Below, piece by piece: positions 11,101-20,087 of a stretch of 42,607 nucleotides of DNA. The translations under genes and the position numbers were made by a program. A model generated the notes under the pieces. It saw only the letters and a program-made list of their open reading frames with translations. It was not told the origin of the DNA and searched no databases. Within the stretch, counting starts at the first letter, position 1; every line of letters begins with the position of its first letter. The stretch is from assembly GCA_018398765.1 (NCBI GenBank), contig JAHBMJ010004469.1, positions 12,501 through 55,107 of the forward strand, in the 5' to 3' direction. This DNA is from Chromera velia (Eukaryota; Sar; Chromeraceae).

Positions 11101-11690
11101 ACGGCGTGGGGATCAGCGGTTTCAAGGAGGGCGGCGTGGGACTCGTAGGCAGAGAGGGGCTCTCTGAGGGGGGAGGCGGCCTCGAGGAAACCACCGGAGG
11201 CGGGGGGGAGGAGGGCAGTGCGGATGAGCTCTTTGATCACAACCTGGGCGATGGTGGACTGTTTCTCGACAGCTGAGATGAGAGACGAGAGTGTCTCTCT
11301 GTCAGTCGAGGGAAGGGACGCACCCGTGGTCAGCGAGAGGAGCTCATAGAGGAAGGAGGCAACGGGAAGGTTGAGGAAGTACTTCAGTTTCTTCAACGAC
11401 CCGAGGAGGGTGAGGTCGTGGGAGTAGGCGTTTGCCACTTCGTCAGAGAAGACAGGAAGGCGGGACACGTAGAGAAGGAGCTCTCTGAGGTCGGGAGACG
11501 CCAGGAGCTCAACGAGGCTGAGGCGGAGGTCGGAAGTGGGGACGGTTCTCTCATGGAGTTCCAGTCCGGGCAGCTTGGAGGTGAAGCTGTTGAACTTCAG
11601 GCTTCCTTCCTTGGCCACTGCAGCGATGCTGTCTTTGAGCCTCTCTGCGCTGAGAGTCTCGAGGTCGTAGTAGGAGATGGCGTGGGTCAT
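8133..11690 (-). CDS. Sedoheptulose-7-phosphate cyclase (DDGS/EEVS type) fused to class I O-methyltransferase; first enzymes of MAA synthesis
   Basis: Three coding exons, all joined in phase 0: 11690-10404, 10010-9657 and 9311-8133, about 939 residues. Donors read AAG|GTTGGT and CAG|GTCCGT; acceptors end TTCTGCAG and TCATGCAG. Residues about 228-605 are a dehydroquinate-synthase-fold cyclase: GGGV at 321, GIDAGPSPRTCCDG around 352-365, GYKN, and the metal-site regions RHGLAEIAKM, YGHTWSP (476-482) and LHGHAV. A His/Cys/Gly-rich linker follows. Residues about 720-939 are a CCoAOMT-like methyltransferase with SAM motif VLDVGTFTGYSA (783-794) and metal motif FIDADKDNY (860-868). The cyclase would convert sedoheptulose 7-phosphate to demethyl-4-deoxygadusol and the second domain would methylate it to 4-deoxygadusol. 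The 227 residues before the cyclase match nothing I know. ATG 11690 lies inside an exon that opens at 11735 after a good acceptor. An upstream exon (about 12250-12046, donor ACC|GTAAGT) is probably 5' UTR or a leader, since it has no in-frame ATG. EEVS activity cannot be excluded by eye. Confidence 0.9.
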
Positions 11691-12045
11691 GGTGTTCTTT
11701 GCTCGAGAATACGTGTCTCCGTTCCTTCCGTTTCTCTGCAGGGGCGGGGGAGGGATACGCACACAGGGATCAAGACGAAGAGGGGCACAGACTTCACAAC
11801 AGGGCATGCTGATCAAAGCACTGGAAAGCAAGAGCAAACACGCGAAGGGGGGGCATCCGTGCGTGCATGATCATCACGTTCTTCATTAGGATAGGAAACA
11901 CATGGGACACACATAGCGATAGAGACGGCGGAATGGGTGGTGCACTTCGTTGCACAGAGCCGAGGAGGGATGGGGAGCTTGCAGGAAGGCAGGAAGTCAC
12001 CCAGACGATCCACAAGAGACCAGAGCAGGCCTGTGAAGGACTTAC

Positions 12046-12253
12046 GGTTTGAGAGATCAAGGTGATCGGTGGTGAGGATGCGCGGGCGCGGGTAGAGGTG
12101 CAGAGTGTGCTTCGCAGTCTCAGTAGGTTCAGAAAGAATTGATCAAAACACTTCACGGTCTTTTCCTTAATCCAGCAGAAGAGGGGCGTCGCTTTGTACT
12201 TGCAGTGCACTTCAGTACAGACTTCGAGACCGCTTGTGAAGCCAGGGCAGCTG
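12046..12253 (-). other. Possible 5' non-coding or leader exon of the cyclase-methyltransferase gene
   Basis: On the minus strand a consensus donor (ACC|GTAAGT, exon end at 12046) lies upstream of the acceptor that opens the first coding exon at 11735 (intron 12045-11736). The frame into the coding exon is open for over 55 codons, up to another acceptor-like sequence (TTAATTTTGCAG, about 12254), but it has no ATG, only GTG. It could be 5' UTR. It could also be the middle of a longer N-terminal targeting leader whose start I cannot see. Confidence 0.4.
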
Positions 12254-12920
12254 CAAAATTAAGAGGCGAACAACGGGTGAGATCGTGGCATGCGGATCGT
12301 AATGTCGCATGCAGCTGCGGCAGTATACTGGCTTGCGCGCGAAGTTTCCGGGACAGCGGTGCGGTGGCCCCGGAAAGGCCGGCTGGGAAGGGCCGGGTGC
12401 AGTGGTCCGGAAAAGCGGAAAACCTTCTCTGACCGAGGGCGCCATTCCGAGTCTTTCCGCGAGCCGTTCCGAGCCCATGCAGGAGACGGCACGCCACTCG
12501 AAGACTCGGACCCTTCCCCCCTCTCATCCATCTCCCATCCTCTCCTGGATCTCTTCAGACTCCTGCATGGAGCCACTAGTACCGTGTTTTTGTGTACTTT
12601 GAGACCCTCTGCAAGATCCATACCCTGGAGCGAAAAGAAAGAAAGAAAGTCGCCGAGCTCAGAAGGCCGCTCGCACTTGATCGAGGGATGCTCTCTGCGT
12701 GTCTGTCCTGATTCTTCGGGGCATCTGATTTTCCTCTGGATCTGTTGATAGCTGTGAAAGAAACACCTTCCAATATCTACAGGCGAGGCGGTATATGAGG
12801 CTCTCTCTTCGGTCTGGACTTTTCATCTCAAGCACTCTCTCTTTGTTTTACCATTTAGCCGTCTCCGGCTTTTGTTTCTGCCCTGCAGCACGAAGGCCGT
12901 CGTGGAAGGTCACAACTGCG
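12254..12920. promoter_or_regulatory. Divergent intergenic region between the cyclase gene and the FHIT-like gene
   Basis: The flanking genes run away from each other, so both promoters should lie here. A pyrimidine-rich stretch ending CTGCCCTGCAG (up to 12888) looks like a splice acceptor 33 bases before the FHIT-like ATG, which suggests a 5' UTR intron for that gene. I see no TATA box or other defined element that I would stand behind. Confidence 0.35.
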
Positions 12921-13866
12921 ATGGCGTCTGTTTCTCCCTTCCAGCAGCTGATTGTGGCGGAATCTCGTCATGCTGCTGCGTTCCTGGCCCCCAGACCGCT
13001 CCTGAGAGGACACTGTCTGTGTGTGGGAACGAGAAAGGTTTGTTTGCGTATCTAAAAGTATTTGTCTGTTCAACGGGCAGGAAGACAGACTGATTGGTGA
13101 AATGGATGTGGAGGGATGGCGCAGAGAAGAGAGTTGAGAGAAGCTGGTAAGCAGAAAGGAAGGAAGAAAGAAAATATGAAACTGGAAGAAGAAAAAAACA
13201 AAAGCAAGGAAGGAAGGAAGGAAGGAAGGAAGAAAGCATGCATGCAAGGAAGGAAGGAGGGAAGGAAGGAAGGAAGGAAGGAAGGAAGCATGCATGCAAG
13301 GAAGGAAGGAAGAAAGCATGCATGCAAGGAAGGAAGGAAGGGAGCAAGGAATGAAGCATGCAAGGAAGGAAGGAAGGAAGGAGGGAAGGAAGAAAGGAAG
13401 AGACGAAGAGCAGAAGGGCAAGAATGGAAAGTGGGTGCTGTGATGAGTATGGAAAAAACAAACACACGTCCATTCAGAGGGGCACGAAAGGGCAAGAATG
13501 GAAAGTGGGTGCTATGGTCAGTATGGAAAAAACGCACACGCCCAACCCAGTGTGCACAATCGTTTTCAGGAGAGTTTTTCTCAGTGGCCCTAAAAACAGT
13601 ATGTTCTTAGGTCGAGTTTATGGCCCTGGGCAAAGAATACGAATTCAGTCTTACATGAACGCTGCTCGCATACTACTTGCACGCTTTGCGGGGGTGTTTG
13701 CACACTTGCGACCATACAACGAAAAGGTTCTGATGGATACATCGAATAACAATTCGCTTAGCAGAAAGGCAGGGCCTCGTCTTACATCTGACTTTTCTGC
13801 TTGCTTGCCTGCTTGCCTGCCTGCCTGCGTGCCTGCCTGCTTGCCTGCCTGCTTGCCTGTTGTGTG

Positions 13867-13914
<48 letters not shown>

Positions 13915-14898
13915 CTTGCCTGTTGTGTGCAGGGTGCAGACTGGAAAGATTTGAAGACTATGGAGGAGGTCTGGAGTCTTGGCAGGAAGGTGGCAAGGAG
14001 CATGAAGAAAAGAGGGGCAACTGCAGTGACTCTGTCGTGCACGGTCGGTATGTCTGAAGTGAGACGGAAGGTGATTGTTTGGTTTACATTTCGTCGTTTT
14101 CTTCTTCATCTAATTTGTGTGAGCGCATTCAACTATGCCCGTTCCCCTTGTCCCGTTTCTCTCTTGTTCAACCGGTCCCCGTTTTTGGCTTTTTTTGCTT
14201 TCCTCTCTCGTCACCCATGCCTGCGCCTACGTTCCCCCCACCTTTCGCTCTTGCTGGATCTATGCTTTTCCCCTGGCATCCCGGTCCCCGCTTTCCATTT
14301 CGCGTTCCGAGCCGCCCGAAAAGATCGTCCGTCCGTTCAATCTCCCTCCGGTTGTTCTATCGAAGTGTCAAGTTGGTGCTCTTCTTTTTCGGTTGCTTCA
14401 TCCGTGAGTATCCTCAGCATCCCTTTGTGTTTGCAGCATTTCCGTCTGGGCTCTCTATTTTCCAGTCTCTCTACCGATTTGGGGACCGACGCAAAGGCGG
14501 AGGGGTGTACACCTGGAGACGGAGATGCCCCCCCCCCTCTGGTACTCCATGTGATACCGAGACAAGAGGGGGACCTGGAGAAGAACGACGAAATCTACAG
14601 GATGATAGAGGAGCAGGAAGAGGGGAGAGTCTGTCAAGACGGAGAGTCTGCAAGCACAGGGGGGGACTGTGGGAGGTCTGAGAACGAGAGAGGGTTGTTG
14701 AAGGACCTCAGCATGGCGCTTTCCTCCGAGTCGGTGCAGGCCCCAGGCTCGTCTGGTGAAAAAGTGCAAATGGATTCTGCTGACGGTTTTGGCGGTTGGA
14801 GAGTTTTCGTGGAGAAGCTTTATGAAAAACAGGAGGGGAAAGGACAATCATTACAAGAGTTGATACGCGAAGCAACTGCGCTCAAAGAAAATTATTGA
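12921..14898 (+). CDS. FHIT-like HIT-domain protein (Ap3A hydrolase family) with degenerate catalytic triad
   Basis: Three exons: 12921-13037, 13933-14043 (or -14047), and a last exon starting near 14437 and ending at TGA 14896-14898. Introns one and two use AAG|GTTTGT and either ACG|GTCGGT or G|GTATGT. Exon 1 gives LLRGHCLCVGTRK and exon 2 GADWKDLKTMEEVWSLGRKV, which fit the HIT fold pattern GH-x-L-V-x-P-x-R-...-DL-x-x-x-E. Exon 3 has LHVIPRQEGDLEKNDEIY, the diagnostic FHIT segment after the triad, and ends SLQELIREATALKENY, like the FHIT C terminus. FHIT enzymes cleave Ap3A to AMP and ADP through the middle His of HxHxH. Here that motif reads P-L-V-L-H, so only the last His remains. Length is about 229 residues against about 150 for typical FHIT; the extra sequence is before HVIPR and between EIY and the C terminus. 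The start of exon 3 is uncertain, and a C10 run at about 14528-14537 may hide an assembly error. Confidence 0.75.
13196..13402 (+). repeat. (GGAA)n microsatellite interleaved with GCATGCATGCAA, in FHIT-like intron 1
   Basis: Runs of GGAA are broken several times by the same insert AGCATGCATGCAAGGAAGG. This creates a higher-order repeat of about 50 bp. The long purine-only frames on both strands are artefacts of the repeat. Confidence 0.9.
13419..13546 (+). repeat. Two tandem copies of a 72-bp unit in FHIT-like intron 1
   Basis: The block GGGCAAGAATGGAAAGTGGG followed by TGCT..GTATGGAAAAAAC occurs at about 13419-13460 and again at about 13491-13532. The offset is 72 bp with few differences. 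Confidence 0.8.
13797..13925 (+). repeat. (CCTG)n/(CTTG) microsatellite running into the splice acceptor of FHIT-like exon 2
   Basis: About 30 units of CCTG with some CTTG and CGTG variants, interrupted by two copies of CTTGCCTGTTGTGTGC. The second copy continues directly into the acceptor TGTGTGCAG at 13932, so the pyrimidine-containing microsatellite forms the 3' splice-site context of exon 2. Confidence 0.9.
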
Positions 14899-16177
14899 CC
14901 GATTCAAACTCTTACAGTCCATTATGAATTGTATTGATTGTCACCATCAATATTCTGCTAACTTTTTAAATCCTTTAAATTCGACTAAAATTCACCCCTA
15001 TATTCCTTCAAAGTTAGTAGATTGAATGAATGAATAAATTGAGGCGGTTAAAGCCGGTGAGCTACCAGATTATGTGATACTGTAAATATTATTCTGTATC
15101 TCTTATTCATATATATATCGATCATATGTTATAGATATAATGTAGAACTTTGGAGTCTATAGATCTTTTGGTCTATAGCTTTTTGTACTCTTTTTAAGCA
15201 CTCCAATCAATCAGTGACATTATCAGTCGATTCTACCTTCTACCCTTCATTCATATTTCATTCACATTCAAGTTATTCACTCGCATACAATCAACTGAAC
15301 TGCGGTATGGTTGGTCTGAAATGACACGCATGGTCATTGGCCTGCACGGCATGCAGACCAGACACGCAGCGAATCGAAGCAGACGTCAACGCTGCGCTGA
15401 ACTGCACTGCACTAGAGCTGGGCAACTGCCTAGGCAACTGCACATGTCTGCTCGCACTTCATGCAGTGACATCATCACTTTGATTGATCGATTGGTGCAG
15501 CACAAAGATCGAGCAAGTCTCACCACGATCCATGTATTAAAATATTCTCAGGAACGGACTTGCTTTGATCGAGGCATCACTTTCAGACTTCCACTTTTTC
15601 AGGCTCACAAAGAAGAAACGCATCTCACGACAAGGAAAGAAAGAGGGGGGGTCGAGAAGAGGACTACAAAAGCCGGGATCAGAACAAGTTGTTCTGAACC
15701 GCCTAAGTCAGGCACCCGGCTCAAACAAAGACGAGGTAGACGGGGTGAAAGAAGGAGGAAAAACGAAGAAATTCACACACACGCACGTCTCTTTTCACGT
15801 ACTTTATTTCCACCAAACGCCCAAAGTGACTTGCACCAGAACGACCACACACTCCCGGAAGGTTCCTTCAGGAAGAATATCGAAACACACAAGCAAATCC
15901 ATGCAGCGCGCTTTGGTTTTCTTCTCTTTTTCTTCTCATTCCCTCTGCATTTTCAGCAGACCGTGTTGCTTCCCTCCTTGCCGACCTCCATGTCGAAACA
16001 GGAGCACAGAGAGAAAAGACACACGAAAATCTCGAGCTACTCACAGCATGCAGGCATCGAAAAAAGAGCCCCACGGCTCTCTCTCTCTGTCGATCGTTCT
16101 TCTTTTTTCCTTTCTTGAAACAGTCATGCATTGATGGCACTTATTCTCTCGTCAAGGAGAAGGAGATAGCATCTAAA

Positions 16178-16226
<49 letters not shown>

Positions 16227-16832
16227 GACAGACAGACACAGACAGACACGACAAGATCCTCGACATCGACAAAGGAGCCTTTGCTCTCTCTCCCACTTCA
16301 TACGCAAACCCTGTGTTTTCTCTTCTTTTCATTTGTGTTCTTGTGTATCGACTTTCTGGCCTGAGTCCCTCCATCCCACATCGAAATAGGAGGAAGGACC
16401 CAGGCGCAACCCCCTCCAAACAAGTGAGGCAGCCTCTCTAGTCGAAGGAGAAACAAGGGGGGAGAAGGAAAGAAGCTCACATGACTTTTCGCAAAAGACT
16501 GCGTAAACGTACAACTCAGCAATCACACCCGTGAAAGAAAAAGACGTGGAGGAGAAAGCTCAAGGAACCTACCACAGCCGCATACCTGTAAGCGTACCGA
16601 CACGAAAACAGGCTGGCAACAGTAGAGAGGGAGCAAAGGAAGGCAACGCAACAAGCGCTGCTGTCTGTGTGCATGCAGTCACGCACCCACTGCGAGATTG
16701 CTGAGCGACTTTCACGGATGGGAGGGGGTAATGAGGGAGGCAACATGTATAGGGGGGTCGGGGTAGTTTTTTAGAACCTGCCATGAATAATGCCCCATGA
16801 GCTCCACCCCTCAAGCTTGACCGCCTTTTCTT
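14899..16832. other. Region between the convergent FHIT-like and MysD-type genes; no gene recognised
   Basis: The part from 14,930 to 15,300 is AT-rich, with ATATATATCGATCATATG near 15,110. The rest has moderate GC. An ATG-started frame of 265 codons (15321-16118) is open but rich in Arg, Lys, Ser and Thr, overlaps another long frame and matches nothing, so I do not call it a gene. The region must contain the 3' ends of both neighbouring transcripts. Confidence 0.45.
16177..16248 (+). repeat. (CA)n(GACA)n compound microsatellite
   Basis: A CA tract with one AACA interruption, followed by six or so GACA units. It lies about 600 bp downstream of the stop codon of the MysD-type gene. Confidence 0.92.
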
Positions 16833-18029
16833 TCATGCCGCCACCGACTTCACGCTCGGTCTCTTCATCTGCTGTCGCATGCCCAATTGCTGCTTGACCT
16901 CCCCAGACTTCTCACCCTCCAAAGCAGTGGGCTGGGAGGGCATTCCCCTGAGGGCTGCCCGTCTGAGCATCGAGTGAAGGAGTTGCGGGTGGGCAATTGA
17001 TTCGTCCTCTGCTGCTGATGCCATCGTGACCACAACGCTCTTCGGGGCGAAAGAGCAGTAGGAGCAGGCTTCAAGGAAGAAAATGTTGCCCTCAGGGTCC
17101 ACACGGAAGTCGAACAACGAATAGTCACGGCACCCCAATGCCCTGTGTGACTTGATGGCTGCGTCCGTCAATTTGGACAGGAGGACAGAATCGACATCGG
17201 CAGGACACTTTCGGTTGCCTGAAGCCAGGCCTGTGACTTTGCCTGAACTGCCCTCCTTCGTTGTCACTTTGTCTGCTGATGTGCGGATAGGGTTTTCCTT
17301 GTCAACGAAGTACTCGAACAGAGGGAGCACTTTGGAAGGCACACCGTCATCGTCCTCCAAGACTGCAATTCGCAGCTCTCTTCCGGGAGGAATGAACTTC
17401 TCACACACGACTTCGTCATCGAACTTGAACGCCTCCTCAAGTGCCGCGTCGATCGCAGCGGGGTCGGATGACTTCACCACAGACACACCCATGGAGTTAT
17501 CCTCACAGCAAGGCTTCAGAACGAAGGGGGGAGACAGGGAGGGAGGACGGTCACCGTGTCTGAGGAGCTCACCAGGGGGAATGGGTACCCCCGCAGCTGC
17601 CACCACTGCCTTTGTCTGTGCCTTGTTGGTGCAGAGCCCCATGGTCTGGGCAGAGCACCCGACGATGGGAATGTTGAGGAGCTCCATCAATGCTCTGAAA
17701 GTAGTCATGCCTGGGTAGCAAAACATATGGGGAAGGCAGCAGTCGGGTTTCATTTGGGTGATGGTGAATACTGCTGCTGAGTGAGATACTCTCTCTGCCT
17801 TCTCGAGACTCTCCTCACTCAGATCTGCAGGGAAACTCCACACCGCACCTTGACCTTCCTGGGCACTTGGACGGACTACTGCAAAGAGGAATTCGAAGTT
17901 CGCTGTTGTCTCCTCATCCCGCGCACCCTCAACGCACATCTGCGCGTAGTGTGTGGACAGACCAGCATAGTACTCCGACACGGCGGAGCCCAGCACGTGC
18001 AAAACGCGAGTTTTCTTCTGGTTGCACAT
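16833..18029 (-). CDS. mysD: MysD-type D-Ala-D-Ala ligase-like ATP-grasp enzyme of MAA synthesis
   Basis: A single uninterrupted exon of 398 residues with an ATG start at 18029. The order of motifs fits the D-Ala-D-Ala ligase family: YPGMTTFRALMELLNIPIVG (105-124) in the N-terminal domain, then TNKAQTKAVVAAAGVPIPPG (134-153), the ATP-grasp strands FVLKPCCEDNSMGVSVV (169-185) and VVCEKFIPPGRELRIAVL (207-224), and the C-terminal metal-binding loop FDFRVDPEGNIFFLEACSYC (307-326), where canonical ligases have E-x-N-x. The change from N-P-N to A-C-S-Y-C and the following SFAPKSV match my memory of cyanobacterial MysD better than that of cell-wall ligases. MysD joins serine, threonine or another amino acid to mycosporine-glycine in an ATP-dependent step, making shinorine or porphyra-334. 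It is divergent from the mysC gene 650 bp away, which supports this role. A splice-acceptor-like site (TTTTTCCCCAG) just upstream means a 5' exon is possible. Confidence 0.87.
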   Translation of the reverse strand: MCNQKKTRVLHVLGSAVSEYYAGLSTHYAQMCVEGARDEETTANFEFLFAVVRPSAQEGQGAVWSFPADLSEESLEKAERVSHSAAVFTITQMKPDCCLPHMFCYPGMTTFRALMELLNIPIVGCSAQTMGLCTNKAQTKAVVAAAGVPIPPGELLRHGDRPPSLSPPFVLKPCCEDNSMGVSVVKSSDPAAIDAALEEAFKFDDEVVCEKFIPPGRELRIAVLEDDDGVPSKVLPLFEYFVDKENPIRTSADKVTTKEGSSGKVTGLASGNRKCPADVDSVLLSKLTDAAIKSHRALGCRDYSLFDFRVDPEGNIFFLEACSYCSFAPKSVVVTMASAAEDESIAHPQLLHSMLRRAALRGMPSQPTALEGEKSGEVKQQLGMRQQMKRPSVKSVAA

Positions 18030-18678
18030 CGAGAAGGAGAACGCTACTCTGGGGAAAAAGATTAACGTTTGGGGTCGTGAGGATATAGGCGATGGAATTT
18101 GAAAAAAAACAGTTCACGAGCACACTGTGTAGAACACGGTGGAGTGGCGACTCTGTTCGAAAAGAAAACGATGTTTCTCACTTCCTGTCACTCTCGTCGA
18201 ATCCCTTGAGCAGTTGAACTGAGTGAGAGTCACTTAATTGGATTAATTAAGTCGAAGTTACGATGGTCGAGTCGAAGTTCAGTGTATACCGTCGGCCGGG
18301 GCCCGGGGCTCTCTTCGAATATTCTGCCCAGTGCAGGGGTCCCAGCCCTGGCGGGGCCTTCTAGGGCATTCTAGGGCCCCAGAACAGGACGCAATCCGTC
18401 ACGCAAGCAGAGACGCGTCCTGCAATGTTTTGCATGCAATCTGCATGCATGTTTGTATTGTCAGAAGGAATGTTTGTATTAATATCTTCCGTGCTCAAAA
18501 ATCTGATCCTTCTCAAAACTGACAGCGCCTTACAAAAGGACAGAAGAACGGATAGAAACCTCACAAAGTACTAGGGAAGGTCGTTTTTTGACACCCCACA
18601 GAAACCAAAACCGATACAGATCCAAGCAGTTCTCCCGTCCCCCGTCTACCTCTTGAGCCCCCCTGCCACGAATCCAAG
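18030..18678. promoter_or_regulatory. Shared divergent promoter region of mysD and mysC
   Basis: The two genes start in opposite directions from this 649-bp stretch. It contains ATTGGATTAATTAAGTCGAAGT (18237-18258), a repeat of GTCGAAGTT (18252 and 18272), the GC-rich palindromic block GGCCGGGGCCCGGGGC (about 18294-18309), a duplicated TTCTAGGGC (about 18360-18376), and TGCATGC motifs near 18432-18450. I cannot say which of these work in transcription. Confidence 0.5.
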
Positions 18679-20048
18679 ATGTGCAGGGTAGAGACCAGAC
18701 CGCAAGTCGGCGAACACGCTGGCATGGAGTCAGTGCCCCTCAAGGCAGCTGAGGGTGGTCTAGTTGAAGAGAGAAAAGCATTTCTGCCCCAGTCGTATTC
18801 TCTTTGGAAAGACTCCATTGAGGGCCGTCTGTGGTCTCTCCTGACACTCTTCGGCCTCTTTATCAGTTCGCCCTTCCTCTTCGCCTTCGTGGCCTTGTCT
18901 GTACTTTCCGCAGTTGTCAGAAAGCTCCTGCGCCTCCCTGCCGCACGAAAACTTCCCGAGGGATCGAACAAGGGGCGCGGCCGCACTGCGCTTGTCACAG
19001 GTGGCAAGATGACGAAATCCTTGGATGTCTGCAGACACTTGAAGAACGAGGGCTTTCGCGTCATTCTCACAGAGACCCCCAGATACTGGATGTCGGCCTC
19101 TCGTTTCTCTTCTGCCGTAGACAAATTCGTGGTGCTGCCTGTGGCACCCGAAACCCATCCGGAAGGGTATGTAGAGGCCCTCAGAAACCTCTTCGAAAAG
19201 GAAAACGTGTCTCTCTTCGCTCCAGTCTGCTCACCGTTCTCGTCCCTCTACGATGCGAAGGCAGCAGGTCAGAAAAGCACTCCAGATTTTCTGCATTCTG
19301 TGTTTGGGTGTTCGTGTGATTAAGCTTCCTCAGCGAGACCGAAAGAAAAAATTTCTCCGTACCTTTCGAGTGGGTTTATGACCGAGAAGTTCTGTGGGTG
19401 GCCAGTAAGTCACAGGTGGTCCTTCTAAGCTGTTCGAAGCGTTGAAAATTGCGAAGACAAACCTGCCCTATCTGTTCCCTGCAGAGTCACTCCCTGAAGG
19501 TGCGATCTCTTGGTCGCTTCCTGCCGAGATGGTCCAGCAGTTGGACGACAAAGTTGAGTTTGCACGCATGGCAAAAGAAGTCGGCCTGCCTGTGCCCGAC
19601 ACTCTGCGTGTGGAGTCAAAGGAGGAAGTGCGGAGATTCAACAGCGAGCTTGCGGAGAAGTGGAGGCGCGACTCGTCTTCTGCCATCGCCTCCGGGGCTG
19701 AGAAGAAGAAGACCGACTGCCGGAGGTACATCCTGAAAACTTTGGATTATGACCCCATGAGACGCCTCGACCTCTTCACCCTCCCGTGCGGACCGAAGGA
19801 GCTGGAGAAGTACTTGGACGAGACCACGGTCAGCCAGCAAGTCTATGTGTTTCTGTGGGCTGGTTCGTTCCTTGTTTGGTGTGGTCCGCCTTCTTTCTCC
19901 GTGACTCCGTCTCGCTATCTCTTGATCCCTCTCGTTCTGCCCCACTCACGGACACGGGCGAGCAGAACGTTGACGTGACGTCCACTCCTGAACTTGTACG
20001 CACACGCACACAGAAGCACACACATAGAAACACGCGTACGCGCACACA

Positions 20049-20087
<39 letters not shown>

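Noticed and set aside
10410-11276. A 288-codon plus-strand frame opposite the cyclase exon
   Set aside because: It is the antisense shadow of the cyclase coding exon, is Gly/Val/Glu-rich, and has no domain; the minus strand carries clear conserved motifs.
12560-12640. Frame with ATSTVFLCTLRPSA as a possible earlier FHIT exon
   Set aside because: It resembles the FHIT N terminus only over a few residues, and a good ATG at 12921 already starts an in-phase HIT exon.
13116-13610. Lys/Glu/Arg-rich frames of 150-200 codons on both strands
   Set aside because: They are reads of the GGAA microsatellite inside a FHIT-like intron.
13651-14109. Gln/Ala/Gly (QAGR) repeat protein on the minus strand
   Set aside because: It is produced by the CCTG microsatellite; all frames look repetitive for the same reason.
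15321-16118. 265-codon ATG-started frame between FHIT-like and mysD
   Set aside because: No domain, basic low-complexity composition, overlap with another long frame, and no supporting splice or neighbour context.
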